DNA from: Chondrilla cf. caribensis
Lineage: Eukaryota > Porifera > Demospongiae > Chondrillida > Chondrillidae
NCBI GenBank assembly: GCA_964020155.1
Contig: OZ026563.1
Location: 3,721,440-3,785,439 of the forward strand
Direction: 5' to 3'
Length of the DNA stretch: 64,000 nt
Below the pieces are notes generated by a model that was not told where the DNA came from, did no database searches, and saw only the letters and a program-made list of their open reading frames with translations. This document shows positions 39,633 to 56,181 of the stretch, in pieces. Position numbers and translations under genes: made by a program. Within the stretch, counting starts at the first letter, position 1, and the number at the start of each line of letters is the position of its first letter.

Positions 39633-41000
39633 AAATTATGATGTAAAAATTATTGTCATCGAAGAATCTGAACTATATGATGGCTCAGATTATTGACAGC
39701 AATATAATCACTTTTTTGTTATAAATTAATATAATTGCCTACAGGTTGTAATGGTTCACCTGCATTATGTAAACTATTACACTCAACCAAATGATATTAG
39801 ATGGTTTGTATTATGCTTTGTCTCAATGGTGTTTGTCTTGATATAGCAAGCTTATATTTTATTACAAATTTTAATTAATATGATTCAACAAATGTTTCTG
39901 TCCGCATGCATGCACCAAATGGAATTTTGAGAATTCGAGCAATCTGTGAAGACACAAGGAATAATATTAAATTGTCAGTATTATGTATTTTTTGTTGTAA
40001 TTATGCAATGTAACTATCATATCGTCATTGAAAATTATATTGCCATACATATTCCCTGTAGTCGTGAGATATTCTATATAAATCAAGCTATTACGAGTAA
40101 CATTTTAATCTTTTAACAAAAATAAGCGAAAATATAATATTTAATTTTTGTACAACATGCTAATAATATCTAATATTATTATATACATAATAATATTATT
40201 AATATTTAATAATAGTAGTAAAATAACATATTAATAATAACGTTGTTTTGGTTCCAAGGCATTCTTCTCTAGGTGGTTAAAGGTGGCCTGAGCTCTTGGG
40301 ATATCCCAATCCTTCCGATAGGCATTGTCTGGATATGCTGAAGGAGAGTGCTGATCGATCTTTATATATACTCCACACCTTCAGAGCACTGTCAGCAGCT
40401 ATGTAGCTAGCTATATTACATCGGTCAACATTTTGTATTATATCCACCGTACAGGTAGCCTTTTTCCCGTAGGGAGGAGGAGATCTGAGGCGAGAATACG
40501 CATAGGCTCGCTCAGAACATAGGTATGTACTAGCTCTACGGTTGCGAAGCTTAGATTTTCCTCAATTACCAAGCGCCCCTTGAACCAGGGGGCGCTATTT
40601 CTGAGGAGACACGGTAATATGGCGGCCCTACTGGTGATGTGAGACTGTCTGCGTGTTCATGAGCAGTACTGAATCCGAAAGATCTACCTGTTGAAACTGC
40701 GTGTTTTCAAGTGTACGGTGAGTTTGAACGATCGCATACTAATCTTTTCCCGTTTTATATTAAAGAGAAAACGATAATGTCTTGAATTGCATGGCTAGGA
40801 TGTACCAAATGGGTGTCATCATAGACGTAGTTTAGAGTGTCTAAGGTGTCATTCATAGTATGTGGAGAAGTCCGGCCCATGTCTTCAAATATTGAAACTT
40901 CTAGACTACCTGTGAAAAATAACTCAGGGGTTCCTGACTTTTACGAATAACTCATATCGACGCCCGACTATCCATTCCAAGTTACTCTCTGTGTCCCACA
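39633..41000. repeat. Segmental duplication, 3' block of GT10 copy C
   Basis: Matches parts of 31854-34800: 3'-UTR-like sequence, the WD40-like fragment at about 40240-40440, and the CCCCTTGAACCAGGGGGCGC tract at about 40575. It lacks the MITE, the palindromes and most of the telomere-cored element present after B. Confidence 0.75.
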
Positions 41001-41691
41001 CGTATCCTGTGCATGATACATGTTCATGTCAGATCGTTTCCGTACACTTTTATCGTGTCATAGTGATTTCGGATGTCGTGATGTACACTTGCATGTAGGG
41101 TAACGCTAGCCTCGTGTAACCGGACCCTCTGCTATGGACGCTGTAATAATACGCTCTGCAGGTGGTTAAACCTCGATCCAGGCTCCTTGTGCGTAGTAAC
41201 AGGTCAGGCCCAGCTGTACCAAGACAAGGTATCACAGGGGAATTTGGGACTGGTATTTATCTAGGTAGATATCCGTTCTTGAAAATGTATTCTCAGAAGG
41301 CGGTCACTTCATCTAGGGGTTGGTCATAACATAGATACTCCAACAGTATGTATGGAATATTATTAATAGAATAGAATAAAATACAGGATTTTCATATACA
41401 GATAATCATTTCAACATTACTTATATGACATATGAAAAGATAAAGTTCATGGTTACATGCAGGGGAGGATTAATCATTCCTCACCCTGCTCTCACGCATC
41501 ACTACATCAACGTGGGAATTGTCCGGGTTGGAGTTGATAGTGGCATTTTGTGATCTTGTGCCCATCATAACAGGCACCCCAGCTGGTATACACCTTTTTT
41601 AAAAAAATGTTTCCATGGAGAGGTTGTATGATTATATTATGCCAAGGGTGATGTAGTTATCATACCCACAGGACAGGCGTTTCAACTAGTA
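41001..41691. other. Intergenic spacer
   Basis: No gene or repeat is recognised. Confidence 0.4.
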
Positions 41692-41872
41692 CAGTGAATG
41701 CTCATTAAGCTGCCACAATTCGTTTTCAAAGAATATTATGGTGGATTAACGAGTTTGGCGGATTAACTGGATGTTGAACATTGGTACTTGTACATTGTAT
41801 TGGTACTGGGAAAGTGTGGTGGATTTAAAGGTTTGGTGGATAAAGCGGTGGCAGATTAACGAGAATTCACTG
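41692..41872. mobile_element. 181-bp pogo-like MITE
   Basis: Ends CAGTGAATGCTCATTAAGC and TTAACGAGAATTCACTG are inverted and TA-flanked. Internal GGTGGATTAACGAG / GGCGGATTAACTGG echoes are also present. Related to 21632-21780. Confidence 0.8.
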
Positions 41873-42850
41873 TATTCATACATCCACAAGCAAGCAACCA
41901 ACACCTTGCATATAAGATTCTGCTGCCCAACTTTTGTGGCCAATGGTCCCCAGCCCGTCTCTTCTTGTGTAGGAAGAATAAGGTCCGGTAATGGAAGGCT
42001 ATCTCAACATCATCCATGTTCAAAGACACCCATCCCAAACTATCCCACTTTCCCCTATATGCATATGTACATCTTGACATCTGATAACACTGTGTTACAG
42101 TATATTGTACAGAAATGAAGTGGCCCTATATTATAAATGTATATATCCATTTCACAGCCTATTGTGACCTCACTAAAAGGGAAGAAACAGGATTCTCTGA
42201 TATTTTGCCACAGTTCAATGCTAACTCTTTGTGAAAAGTGGGTTTGATGAAGAATGAAGGTAGTCTGGTATTTCCCAGACCCATTCTCATTTCCAATTGT
42301 GAAATTGGAACTTTGTCCCAATAAGAAAGGGTGTGGTACATTCCATGTAATATCCTGGAAACCATGGACACTGTAAGGAATGTTAATTATCAACATGGCT
42401 GTACCAATTATGATATCATGCTGGTGAAGATTGTGATGCCTTAGATCAGAATAAGCCCTTCCTAGCCATCTATTAAAGCCCTAGTGCTTTCTATAGCCAA
42501 AACTCATTTATGTATCGATTTTGCTGTGCTCTCGATCTATCGAAAAGTGCTCTGCACTTAAAAATTGTTTCGACCCAAGTCAATTATTCATTACTAATCA
42601 TACATAAGCAGTCATTTATGTTCCCCTTGTGATGTCGTGAGATTCTGGAGAAAAATGGGAACACCCACACAAATAATTGAAAAATGGCTGATTTTGAGTC
42701 AGAAGTTCTCAGAATACACAATATTGTGATGAAATTTTGTTATGCAGGTTATTTTTCATTGTAACCTAACATGTAAGCCAAAAATTCATGTCATAAGCCC
42801 TTTAATACTCCATATTCTACACTCACACAAGGCTCTATATATCCATACAG
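41873..42850. other. 5' region of GT10 copy D
   Basis: No gene is seen. The final bases ATCCATACAG before the ATG look like a splice acceptor, as in copies B and C, although the surrounding sequence is unrelated to theirs. Confidence 0.45.
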
Positions 42851-44125
42851 ATGAGAACTTACAGAAAACTAAAAAGTGCTGGAATCTGTGCAGTTCTATC
42901 AGTATCGCTTGCTGTATGTACATATTACTTGGTATATGGAATTGATCAACGAAATTCAATGTTACACAACACAGGCAATGGTCCAGACAACAGATGTATT
43001 TTGAAAACTGAGAACTCATTTAATAGACAGGACATCTTTGAAATTGAAGAAAGAAGCAATCTGACTGAGAAGTATAATGACAGTCAAATGATCCTTTCAA
43101 CTGCCAACAACTCCAGTGGAAGCTTACTGTCAAGGCAAAAATTCCAGTGTCCAATCAACATTAACATTTTTCTCGAATCATTTACGCAAATTGACGATAT
43201 TCCAGAAATCAGGCACTTTTTCACACACTTGGAAACCAGCTATCCCAAAGCATGCCCCTTGCCTAATGGTGGAACATGCACAATACAGCATTCTAACTCC
43301 AATGCTGATGTGGTGTTTAGGCTAGTCCGAGCCATATCAAATTCATATCCCCTCAGGTATTGGCCAGGGCAAATATTGGCTGTACTTAACCTAGAAGCCA
43401 ACCGAGGTGCTTATGGAATATATAAATATGCTTTTAAGCAGCTGGACGTAGCAGATATACGAATTGACCATCATCCGACATCTGATGCCGTTTATGCCGA
43501 GATGTGCCGGTATTTACCTATAGATGCGTGGGAAAAACTGCCCCCACCTGACCCTAAAAAGAGAAAGGGAATAGCAATGTTCTCCAGTGATTGTAGTACT
43601 GGTTGGCCAGGATTTCGGGAACGTACAAAGTACTATATGGAGCTCATGAAGTATGTGCACATTGATCAACATGGCAGGTGCTGGCACAATGTTGATTCTG
43701 TACCGAAAAAGGGTGATGATTGGAAAGAAATTTTCCTAGATATTGTCAGTAAATATCGAATGGTTGTTGCATTCGAGAACATTGTTCAAAATGACTACAT
43801 CACAGAGAAACTTTCTCTAATTTACAAGGCTGGTGCAATTCCTGTCTATCGCGGTGCCCCTGAGGCATATCAGTGGGTTCCAGGAAACCACACCTTCATT
43901 GATGCTAGTAAATATAGTCCCAAAGAATTGGCTGAGTACATGAAACGTGTTAATGAGGATGACCAGCTGTTTGAATACCATACAACCAAGTTTGATTTCA
44001 AGCAAGTAAGAGAAACAAGGAATAGAGTCTGTTCTAAAGCAGACTACATGTGTATGACATGCAAACTGGCACATGAGATGAAAACGCGGAGAATTTTAAC
44101 TCATAGCAGCAACAGCAATCAGTAG
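42851..44125 (+). CDS. GT10 alpha-1,3-fucosyltransferase-like enzyme, copy D
   Basis: A 424-residue type II membrane protein with a basic N-terminus, an anchor at about 10-29 (AGICAVLSVSLAVCTYYLVYG), and a shorter Asn/Ser-rich stem that lacks the 46-residue repeats of B and C. The catalytic domain runs from about residue 103, with CPLPNGGTCTIQHSNSNADV, HHPTSDAVYAEMCRYLPI, MFSSDCSTGW and the GT10 signature VAFENIVQNDYITEKLSL, then GAIPVYRGAPEAYQW. It ends with a CMTC motif and HEMKTRR tail. The stem differs from B and C while the catalytic domain is close to both, so the stem evolves or swaps independently. Apparently functional; substrate unknown. Confidence 0.88.
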   Translation: MRTYRKLKSAGICAVLSVSLAVCTYYLVYGIDQRNSMLHNTGNGPDNRCILKTENSFNRQDIFEIEERSNLTEKYNDSQMILSTANNSSGSLLSRQKFQCPININIFLESFTQIDDIPEIRHFFTHLETSYPKACPLPNGGTCTIQHSNSNADVVFRLVRAISNSYPLRYWPGQILAVLNLEANRGAYGIYKYAFKQLDVADIRIDHHPTSDAVYAEMCRYLPIDAWEKLPPPDPKKRKGIAMFSSDCSTGWPGFRERTKYYMELMKYVHIDQHGRCWHNVDSVPKKGDDWKEIFLDIVSKYRMVVAFENIVQNDYITEKLSLIYKAGAIPVYRGAPEAYQWVPGNHTFIDASKYSPKELAEYMKRVNEDDQLFEYHTTKFDFKQVRETRNRVCSKADYMCMTCKLAHEMKTRRILTHSSNSNQ

Positions 44126-45518
44126 ATGTGTTCATTATATCAGTTGGAATGTTTTTTTTGTTCGATATTATGAATGTTATTGAATATTTTTTGTAATAGA
44201 AAGGCCTGAAACTGTATATAATGTTCCCAGAACATATGCTCGAATTTTTCACAGTAATGTAGTCAATTCATTAATTTAAAGTCGAACATTTTCAATGTTC
44301 TATATTATGGGTGAAATAGCTGTTACAATCAGCCTTTTGTGTTCAATTCCACAATCACTGCAATCTATACATTTCACCATCAACCCAATATTGTATATGC
44401 TTTAACTTTCGCAGAGTTGAACTTGGGAATCATACAATCATATCATGTATTTAAATACCTATATAAAATATATATCAAACATATACAAATAATAAAACAA
44501 CACCTATGGGCATAATTGAGCATGTCCTTGTAAAATACAAGTAATGGCGTTCATCCGACTGTCAGAAGGGTGAATATTCCCTGCTAGCTTTAATACAGAC
44601 AATGCATGAGTACATAATTTGATCCTCCATAACACCTATAACAAATAACTAATCTGAAACACTGAATATCATTGCTAAGATTATATTCTTGGTAGTAGCA
44701 TTTCATTGGTGGATGGTCATGCACTCAACTGTGAACTGATCGCTACTTGGGCTAGACCGTCCCTTCCCTTCTTTCTGCCCCTCGGCACCTTTTAGGGATG
44801 GTCTAGCTAGCTGGACTAACTGTGAAAATAAAAACGCAAAATCGCGAAAACGGGTTGAACTTTGCAATCTGCCAAAGTTCAGCCCCACAAATGTTATAAC
44901 GTATACGGTTACCATATGCATGCATTATGTACAGTGCCATATATACCAACATTTGTGGAGTGTATACCTGATTTTATTCAGAAAGCTTATTGCTCTATCT
45001 TTAATTGCAGCCATTTTATATTTTATTATGAATTTGTATGAAAAACAAATATTATACTGTATTTTTATACTGCGGTCATTATAATAATAATAAGATTATT
45101 GTATAATGTAATTGAAATTCATACCAATCCGAAAGTACGATTGATAGTGTGGCATATATAATTATATGTTTGGATCTCCCACTCCCCACCCTCAGAGTCC
45201 GTCTATTCAGACTGCGTATCCCTGGCAATTTGCCACCTAAACTGTGTTATATGCGGTGTATAACTAATTATTATTCTAAACTGGCCCCGCCCACAACACG
45301 CGGGTCAAAACCGCGCGATTCCACGTGAGCTCTCTTCCACTGTCATGCAAGGTTTTGACTAGTGTGGTTCGACACCACTCGTGCACGCATATTCGCTGTT
45401 CAGGTCTCTGGTGGCTGCTGAAACAAAGGATATTGTGACACTGAGTAATCCGGATAGGCACGTATTGCCACAAACAGGATAGCAACCCGTGTTGAAGACG
45501 ATTCGAAAATCGAAGACG
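44126..45518. other. Intergenic region GT10 array to Ig/FN3 array
   Basis: No gene is seen. A hairpin-prone pair GCTAGACCGTCCCTT / AGGGATGGTCTAGC lies at 44752-44812. The rest is AT-rich until the GC-richer 5' region of the next gene at 45280-45518. Confidence 0.45.
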
Positions 45519-50563
<5,045 letters not shown>

Positions 50564-50920
50564 TCACAAATCAGCAAAATGAGATTTTGAATTCAATTCC
50601 ATCCCTCAAATACAGCAATTATGTGCAAGAGTCAATTTATGGAACATTTTAGCCACACAATGTCATTTCTTATCTATGTAATATAATCAATAATTAAATT
50701 GAATGTAAATAATAATTTCATCTTTATTGTAAATGATTGTGTCTGTATATGAGGTGTACATGCATCAATGTTACAGTGTAGTGGAAGGTTCAAAGTAATT
50801 CTATAAACTACAATTTTTGTCAGGGTGAATTACACTGTTGAATAACGATCCACTTTAAGGTCGACAACTTCGACAATTAATTCCATTCTAATTTTAGCTA
50901 CATGCAATATTCTATCTTTC
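50564..50920. other. 3' flank of Ig/FN3 gene 1
   Basis: AT-rich, with no gene seen. Confidence 0.45.
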
Positions 50921-51960
50921 AGGTTAGGGATCACATACGGAGATAAAAGCTATTTCATAAAAGATAGTATATGTCCACAACTAAGTGTTCATGAAATATC
51001 ATGCTGATACCCCCCCTCACCCATGAATTATGCAAGAAGGTGCTTATCATTATTTCTTCTATACCTTCACAGATTACAAAATTATTAAGCACCTCCAAAT
51101 GTAGCAAGGGTTAGGGATCACGTACGGAGAAAAAAGTTATTTCATAAGTTAGTATATGTCCACAGCTAGGAGTCCCTGAAATATCATGCTGTCACACCTT
51201 TTCACCCATGAGCTGTGCAAGAAGGTGCTTAGCGTTATTTTTCCTATACCTTCCCATATGTACATTGAAAAATTATTGAACTGGAGATGGGGATTGTTTC
51301 ATTATTATTTTTAGTTCGCATCTTTAACTAGGTCTGGTAAAAACATCAGGCCGACATACACCCTCTCTCATGGGCTATTCAAAAAGGTGCCTAGTGAATT
51401 TTCTCCGATTCTCTCCCATTATTTCAAAACGCCAGGAAAGACCATAATATTTTTGGAGATTTGGAAGGTGCAATGCTGGAGACCACAATTTGACATTATG
51501 GCATCAGAGACACTGCAGTGCACATATCCTTTTGTGTAGGTGTTTGAAAAATTTTCTTGCAGGTTTGAATAGTTAAAATTTGGTGCTATTATGTGACTTT
51601 GTCCACATAGCACCGTCTTGGATAGCTTTATAGGGTTACAGGCAAAATATGGAAATGGGAATTGTTCCATAAATTAGTTCACATCACAGTTTGGTTTGGT
51701 AACCATAATATCAGGTTGACATGCTCCTCTCCCATAAGCTATTCAAGAACGTGTTTAGCATTTTTCTCCTATTCTCTCCCAAACATCCAAAAAATTTTAA
51801 GCACCTCTGAATGTGGCTAGGGTTATTGGCAACATACAGCAATGGGGATCATTTCATAATAATTTAGTTCTCCTCCACAGCTAAGTTGAGTAACAATATC
51901 AGGTTGAAACATTCCCTCTCCCAAGAACCATTCAGGAAGGTGCATAATTTTTCTATCCCT
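50921..51960. repeat. Degenerate ~185-bp tandem satellite
   Basis: Roughly five or six diverged units, each with GTTAGGGATCACGTACGGAG-like, TTTCATAA..TTAGT, ATCAGG/ATATCATGCTG, CACCCATGAGCT, AAGAAGGTGCTTA and TTCTCCTATxCTCTCCC words. The first two units (50921-51110, 51111-51270) are closest to each other. No coding content. Confidence 0.75.
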
Positions 51961-53084
51961 ATTTACGCCCATTCATAGGAAGTAATATGTGTCGTGCATA
52001 TGCATGCATGTATTGTCTGTGCAATTATATATATATGTGCATGCAGGTACTTCGTTTACATACTCTGAACACAATAACGACTATAATATGGCATGGGGTA
52101 ACACAGTGCTACTTCATACTTAAGTATAATTCATTATTGAAAAGGCCAGATTGAAAATGAATGAATCAGATATACTTCTATTTTCACTTTGCTGAGGAGA
52201 CAGTTACAAAACACAATCCAAATTACTTCATTTAAGTCCCTTAAAGAGCAACCCTTATCTATAATATCCTTATACTTATGAGTGTGAGATGTACTCAACA
52301 CATTTTCAGTACAAGTTAATGACATAAATAAGGTTACGTTTATGCATGTATACTGTATGAGTCCAACTGCAAATTTCACAATTGGCAATTGCAATTATCA
52401 CCAAGGATTATTAATTATGAAATTGATACTAACAGATACACACAATGATGCAATTTGGAGTATGAATACCATGTACAGTGTGCAAATAGGACTAAAAGTT
52501 CAAAAACCACTGTAACTCCTTAAAATATGTAGATGTGTTTTTATGCTTTATGTGCATGAAAGCTCTCAGTCACTTCATGTACACTTGTTGTTCACTTTAG
52601 TTGATTCAGGTGAGGTTTTCTATTAATTTCACCTCTGAGTCATTGATCAAATTACATTTCATGATCTTATATACTATACATTGCAATGTATTATTTGTTT
52701 AATATTCACAAAAGGAATACAAAATAGGGTTACTACAAGACTTAGTATACAAACTGGTACAATTATGTAGTTGAATTCAATCAACAGATAATTTCTGGTG
52801 GTATTTACATGCCACATGTGTGGTGTACATAGTGGAATATTTCCACTGGCGTTTTCACAGTGTAAGCTTATTTAAACTGGGGAGCCTTTATTAAGATTAT
52901 GATATGGTGTACTTGGAACTGAGTGGAGTGAATGTACTATACAACCATGCAGGATCCGGAATATCACAGGGTATACTCCACAAGCAAGGTACATGTACTA
53001 TGCATATAATATTGCATTGGCCAGTCATATGGACCAACTAAGTAAAGTTAACTTAAACCTTGAACTAAAGTACACGCTATATAC
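51961..53084. other. Spacer before Ig/FN3 pseudogene
   Basis: No gene is seen. Confidence 0.45.
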
Positions 53085-53140
53085 CATTGGTACGAATGTC
53101 ATAACCAACACACTGAAGCGCATAGGAAGACCATGTAAAT
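53085..53140 (+). pseudogene. Tiny relic of an FN3-1 exon end
   Basis: ATTGGTACGAATGTCATAAC and CATAGGAAGACCATG match the end of the first FN3 exon (ATGGTACGAGTGTCAGTAGC .. CATGGGAAGACCAGTG) with many changes. It is a very decayed copy just upstream of gene 2. Confidence 0.5.
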
Positions 53141-53278
53141 GTGATGATCACCCAGATAATGATAATTAAATTTGTAATTTGCAACTGAACAACTAAGGTT
53201 TCTCAGAGCACAAAGATCCATCAAACCTAAGGTCAGCTCCCAGACCTGTGAAACCATACCAAGCATACATCTGCATCC

Positions 53279-54740
53279 ATCACCATCTCATGGAGTACAG
53301 TATCCTCGGCAACTGGATACTACATCAGCTATGACAGGAGAGACCTTTTGAAGTAATCATAACTCCAAAGTACATGTTGGTTGATGGTGGATCCAATGGT
53401 GATGCTACTATAAGTGACCTCGAACCAGGAACAATGTACAGGATCAGAGTATGGGCCACTAACGGTATGAGTGTCAGTAGCCAACCTGTGGAGGCACACG
53501 GGAAGACCAGTGAGGAAGGTATGTTGCCATAGTTACCATCACCACCCTTTAGATTACAATCTGCCTGTCATCTCGTCCCACGCAGTCCCTGACCCCCCTC
53601 GTGAAGTGACTATTGTCGAATCCTCACCTCAATCCACCACTGTGAACTGGCTTCCTCCAGTACATCCACGAGGAGATGTACACTATCAGGTGGAGTACTC
53701 CACTGATGAGGACTTCACATCGTCAGAGAAGACATCACCATCGAGTGCTACATGCAGCACTTTACCACTACCAGAGTTTCCCACTTCCTACATCCGAGTA
53801 TTTGCTGTTAACAGTGAGGGAGAGATGACCTCTGACCTCACCCAAACATGTCCAGGACAGGGAATGGAGAGACGTGAGTGTTGTAATGCTTGTATCAGAA
53901 CCTCATTACAGTATGTGTATAATAACCGCACTGTGTGCACAATAAATACATGCTTGTTTATCAATATAGTTTCATGTGATATAATAGTGTGTCTTTGTGG
54001 TCCAAATATTTGTAAAGTTGTTGTAAGTCATTCCAATACTGATCTGCTTCTATAGTACCCAATGCTAACGTTCTTGTAGGTGATTTCAATACCGGTCTGC
54101 TTCTATAGTGCCTGGTGCTACCATGTCTGTTGAGGCTACATTTGTGGCATCTGATTCTGTTCTTGTTCAATGGACTCCTGTCCCTGATACAGCCTGTGAC
54201 AAGATCAACTATACAATCACATATCACAATGTCACCAATCCTTCCATCATCATCACAGTATACACCATAGGAACCAGGATACAGTTGAGTGGACTCACTG
54301 GAGGAGCTACCTACACAATCACAGTGATGGCAACAAACAGCATTGGAATGGGACCACCAGGAATACTGTATACATCAACACCGCCTCCATCGCCTAGCAG
54401 TACGTATTCATGATAACATCATTATGCTATATATGTATAGTGTTTGTATACAGCCATACAAATGGATGCATAATATGGATCTGTATAAACTATGCATCCT
54501 ATGCACATGATATTGTATATGTAATGTATCAGTATGTAGCTGTATAACATGAATGTACAGTTTGTACTTTACCAGTACACATGCAGACTAGCAATCTTGT
54601 TCTATCACAATTAATTGTGAGGATATTCAGTAGATACACTCCCAAGACACCCTCACTTGACATCACACTGTTCTACTTACTTGATGTTTTCTCTGCCTCA
54701 CTGATTGTTTTAGATGAGGAAGCAGTGATAGCTGCCAGTG

Positions 54741-54831
<91 letters not shown>

Positions 54832-55216
54832 GTATGGTTACGTATATGTTTGTGATCTGTTTTTATTTCATAAAATTAATGCATGCTATATATGTGTGCG
54901 TACATATACTGTATATGTACACTTTATCATCCCTCTCATACCACCCTCCTCCTTCTCCACTATCCCCGATCATCTCAGGAGACAAGATAACCAAACTGTC
55001 CTTTGCTGTAAGAAGCAGCCATTATCCGAATCCCCTGACTATTTAACCTACATTGTTGAAGATGGAGGAGTGGGAAGGGGGCCCGGGGACAAGGGAATAT
55101 CTGGGAAGACAGGGGAGATCCCGCTACAGACGAACCCAGCATACCAATCGCGTGAAGAAATGAAAGCATTCCATTCAGACAAAGAAATAAATGCCAGTGA
55201 TCCTCATGTCATGTAA
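53279..55216 (+). pseudogene. Ig/FN3 receptor gene 2, 5'-truncated and decayed
   Basis: It starts abruptly inside the first FN3 exon (53279-53518), which has a 1-bp insertion (GACCTTTTGAAG for GACTTTGAAG). No signal, Ig or central-domain exon is found upstream. The second FN3 exon (53586-53873) and third (54109-54399, 6 bp shorter than in gene 4) remain open. The TM exon starts normally at 54714 (DEEAVIAASVV) but turns into a ~90-bp GT microsatellite, and its splice donor is gone. The tail exon 54979-55216 is intact, with TNPAYQ and DPHVM* as in gene 3. The microsatellite happens to keep frame into the tail exon, giving a long ORF, but without a start the locus is most likely dead. Confidence 0.8.
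54739..54829. repeat. (GT)n microsatellite replacing the TM exon of gene 2
   Basis: It follows directly on the codons for AASVV, where the intact genes have GTTGTTGTTGTGCTGCT. The expansion probably grew out of that Val/Leu codon run. Confidence 0.93.
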
Positions 55217-56181
55217 TCCAGTCAAATGTTCTAAGACTTGCAAATTTTAATTTGTTGAAGATGACACATTATTGATTTGGAATTGTATTATGGATTATTT
55301 CTGTAGTATTATCACTTAATTGATTTAACTCATTAATTAAATGATAAATAGAAATAGTATAAAATAATATTTAAACGATCATGATAAAAAGCTGTTATGA
55401 TAGAAAATGTGCTCATCTTCAAGTTAGCAGTGCTTACAGATACCATGACCTGTATGTAGAGACCTAGTTGAGTAGTACATGTAGGTAAGAGTATGTCATA
55501 GTATATACCAGGAGGCAACCTCACTCAATTACAGAGGCCTATAGCTGATTGTACCAATGTATTAGTATACGATTAGGTGAGACAATCCATTATTGTCATG
55601 CATGTGTACCATATGCATCCAATGGTAAGTTGAGGCCCCATTAATTCAAACTTAATTCAATCCCTTAAATTAATAGAGAATATTGGTATACTCCAGGCCG
55701 ATGACCTCAAAGCTATGAATGAAATGGATTTCTTAGTCACTTTCTAGGAATTAAGGAAGAATTGAGTGTCAATACAAAACCCCGTAAAGACCGTGAGATT
55801 ATCAGTGACAACGTAAGGCTCACGGAAAATTCGGAAGATTTGGCATGCCTGTATCTAGTAAATGGGTATGCATTGAAGGGGACTCAATTAATGATCATGG
55901 AGACATTTTTCAAAGTTGGGAAAAGTTCCGAATCCAAAATAGGAATGATGAAGCCATAGCTACTCGGACTGCTACTGATCAGCGATAACGTCCTCAGCAG
56001 TACAGTCCTGAATAATGAGCCATGTTTATGTCTTGTTAACCACAAGTACACGTAAACAGTTACTGTTTATACCGATCGAACGTAAGCCTTAATTCGCTGA
56101 TAATATATTTCCGACGATACCTCCAACATTCCTACACGAATAGTCTGATCGAGTGCGGGTACCACGACCCGAAGATCAAAG
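55217..56181. repeat. Intergenic block duplicated upstream of genes 3 and 4
   Basis: Closely matched by 59787-60920. No gene is seen; it ends in the 5' region (about 56105-56181) that is identical in genes 3 and 4. Confidence 0.7.

Noticed and set aside
54581..55216. 211-codon ORF through the GT repeat as a novel protein
   Set aside because: It has no proper start and includes intron sequence; better read as decayed TM and tail exons of gene 2.
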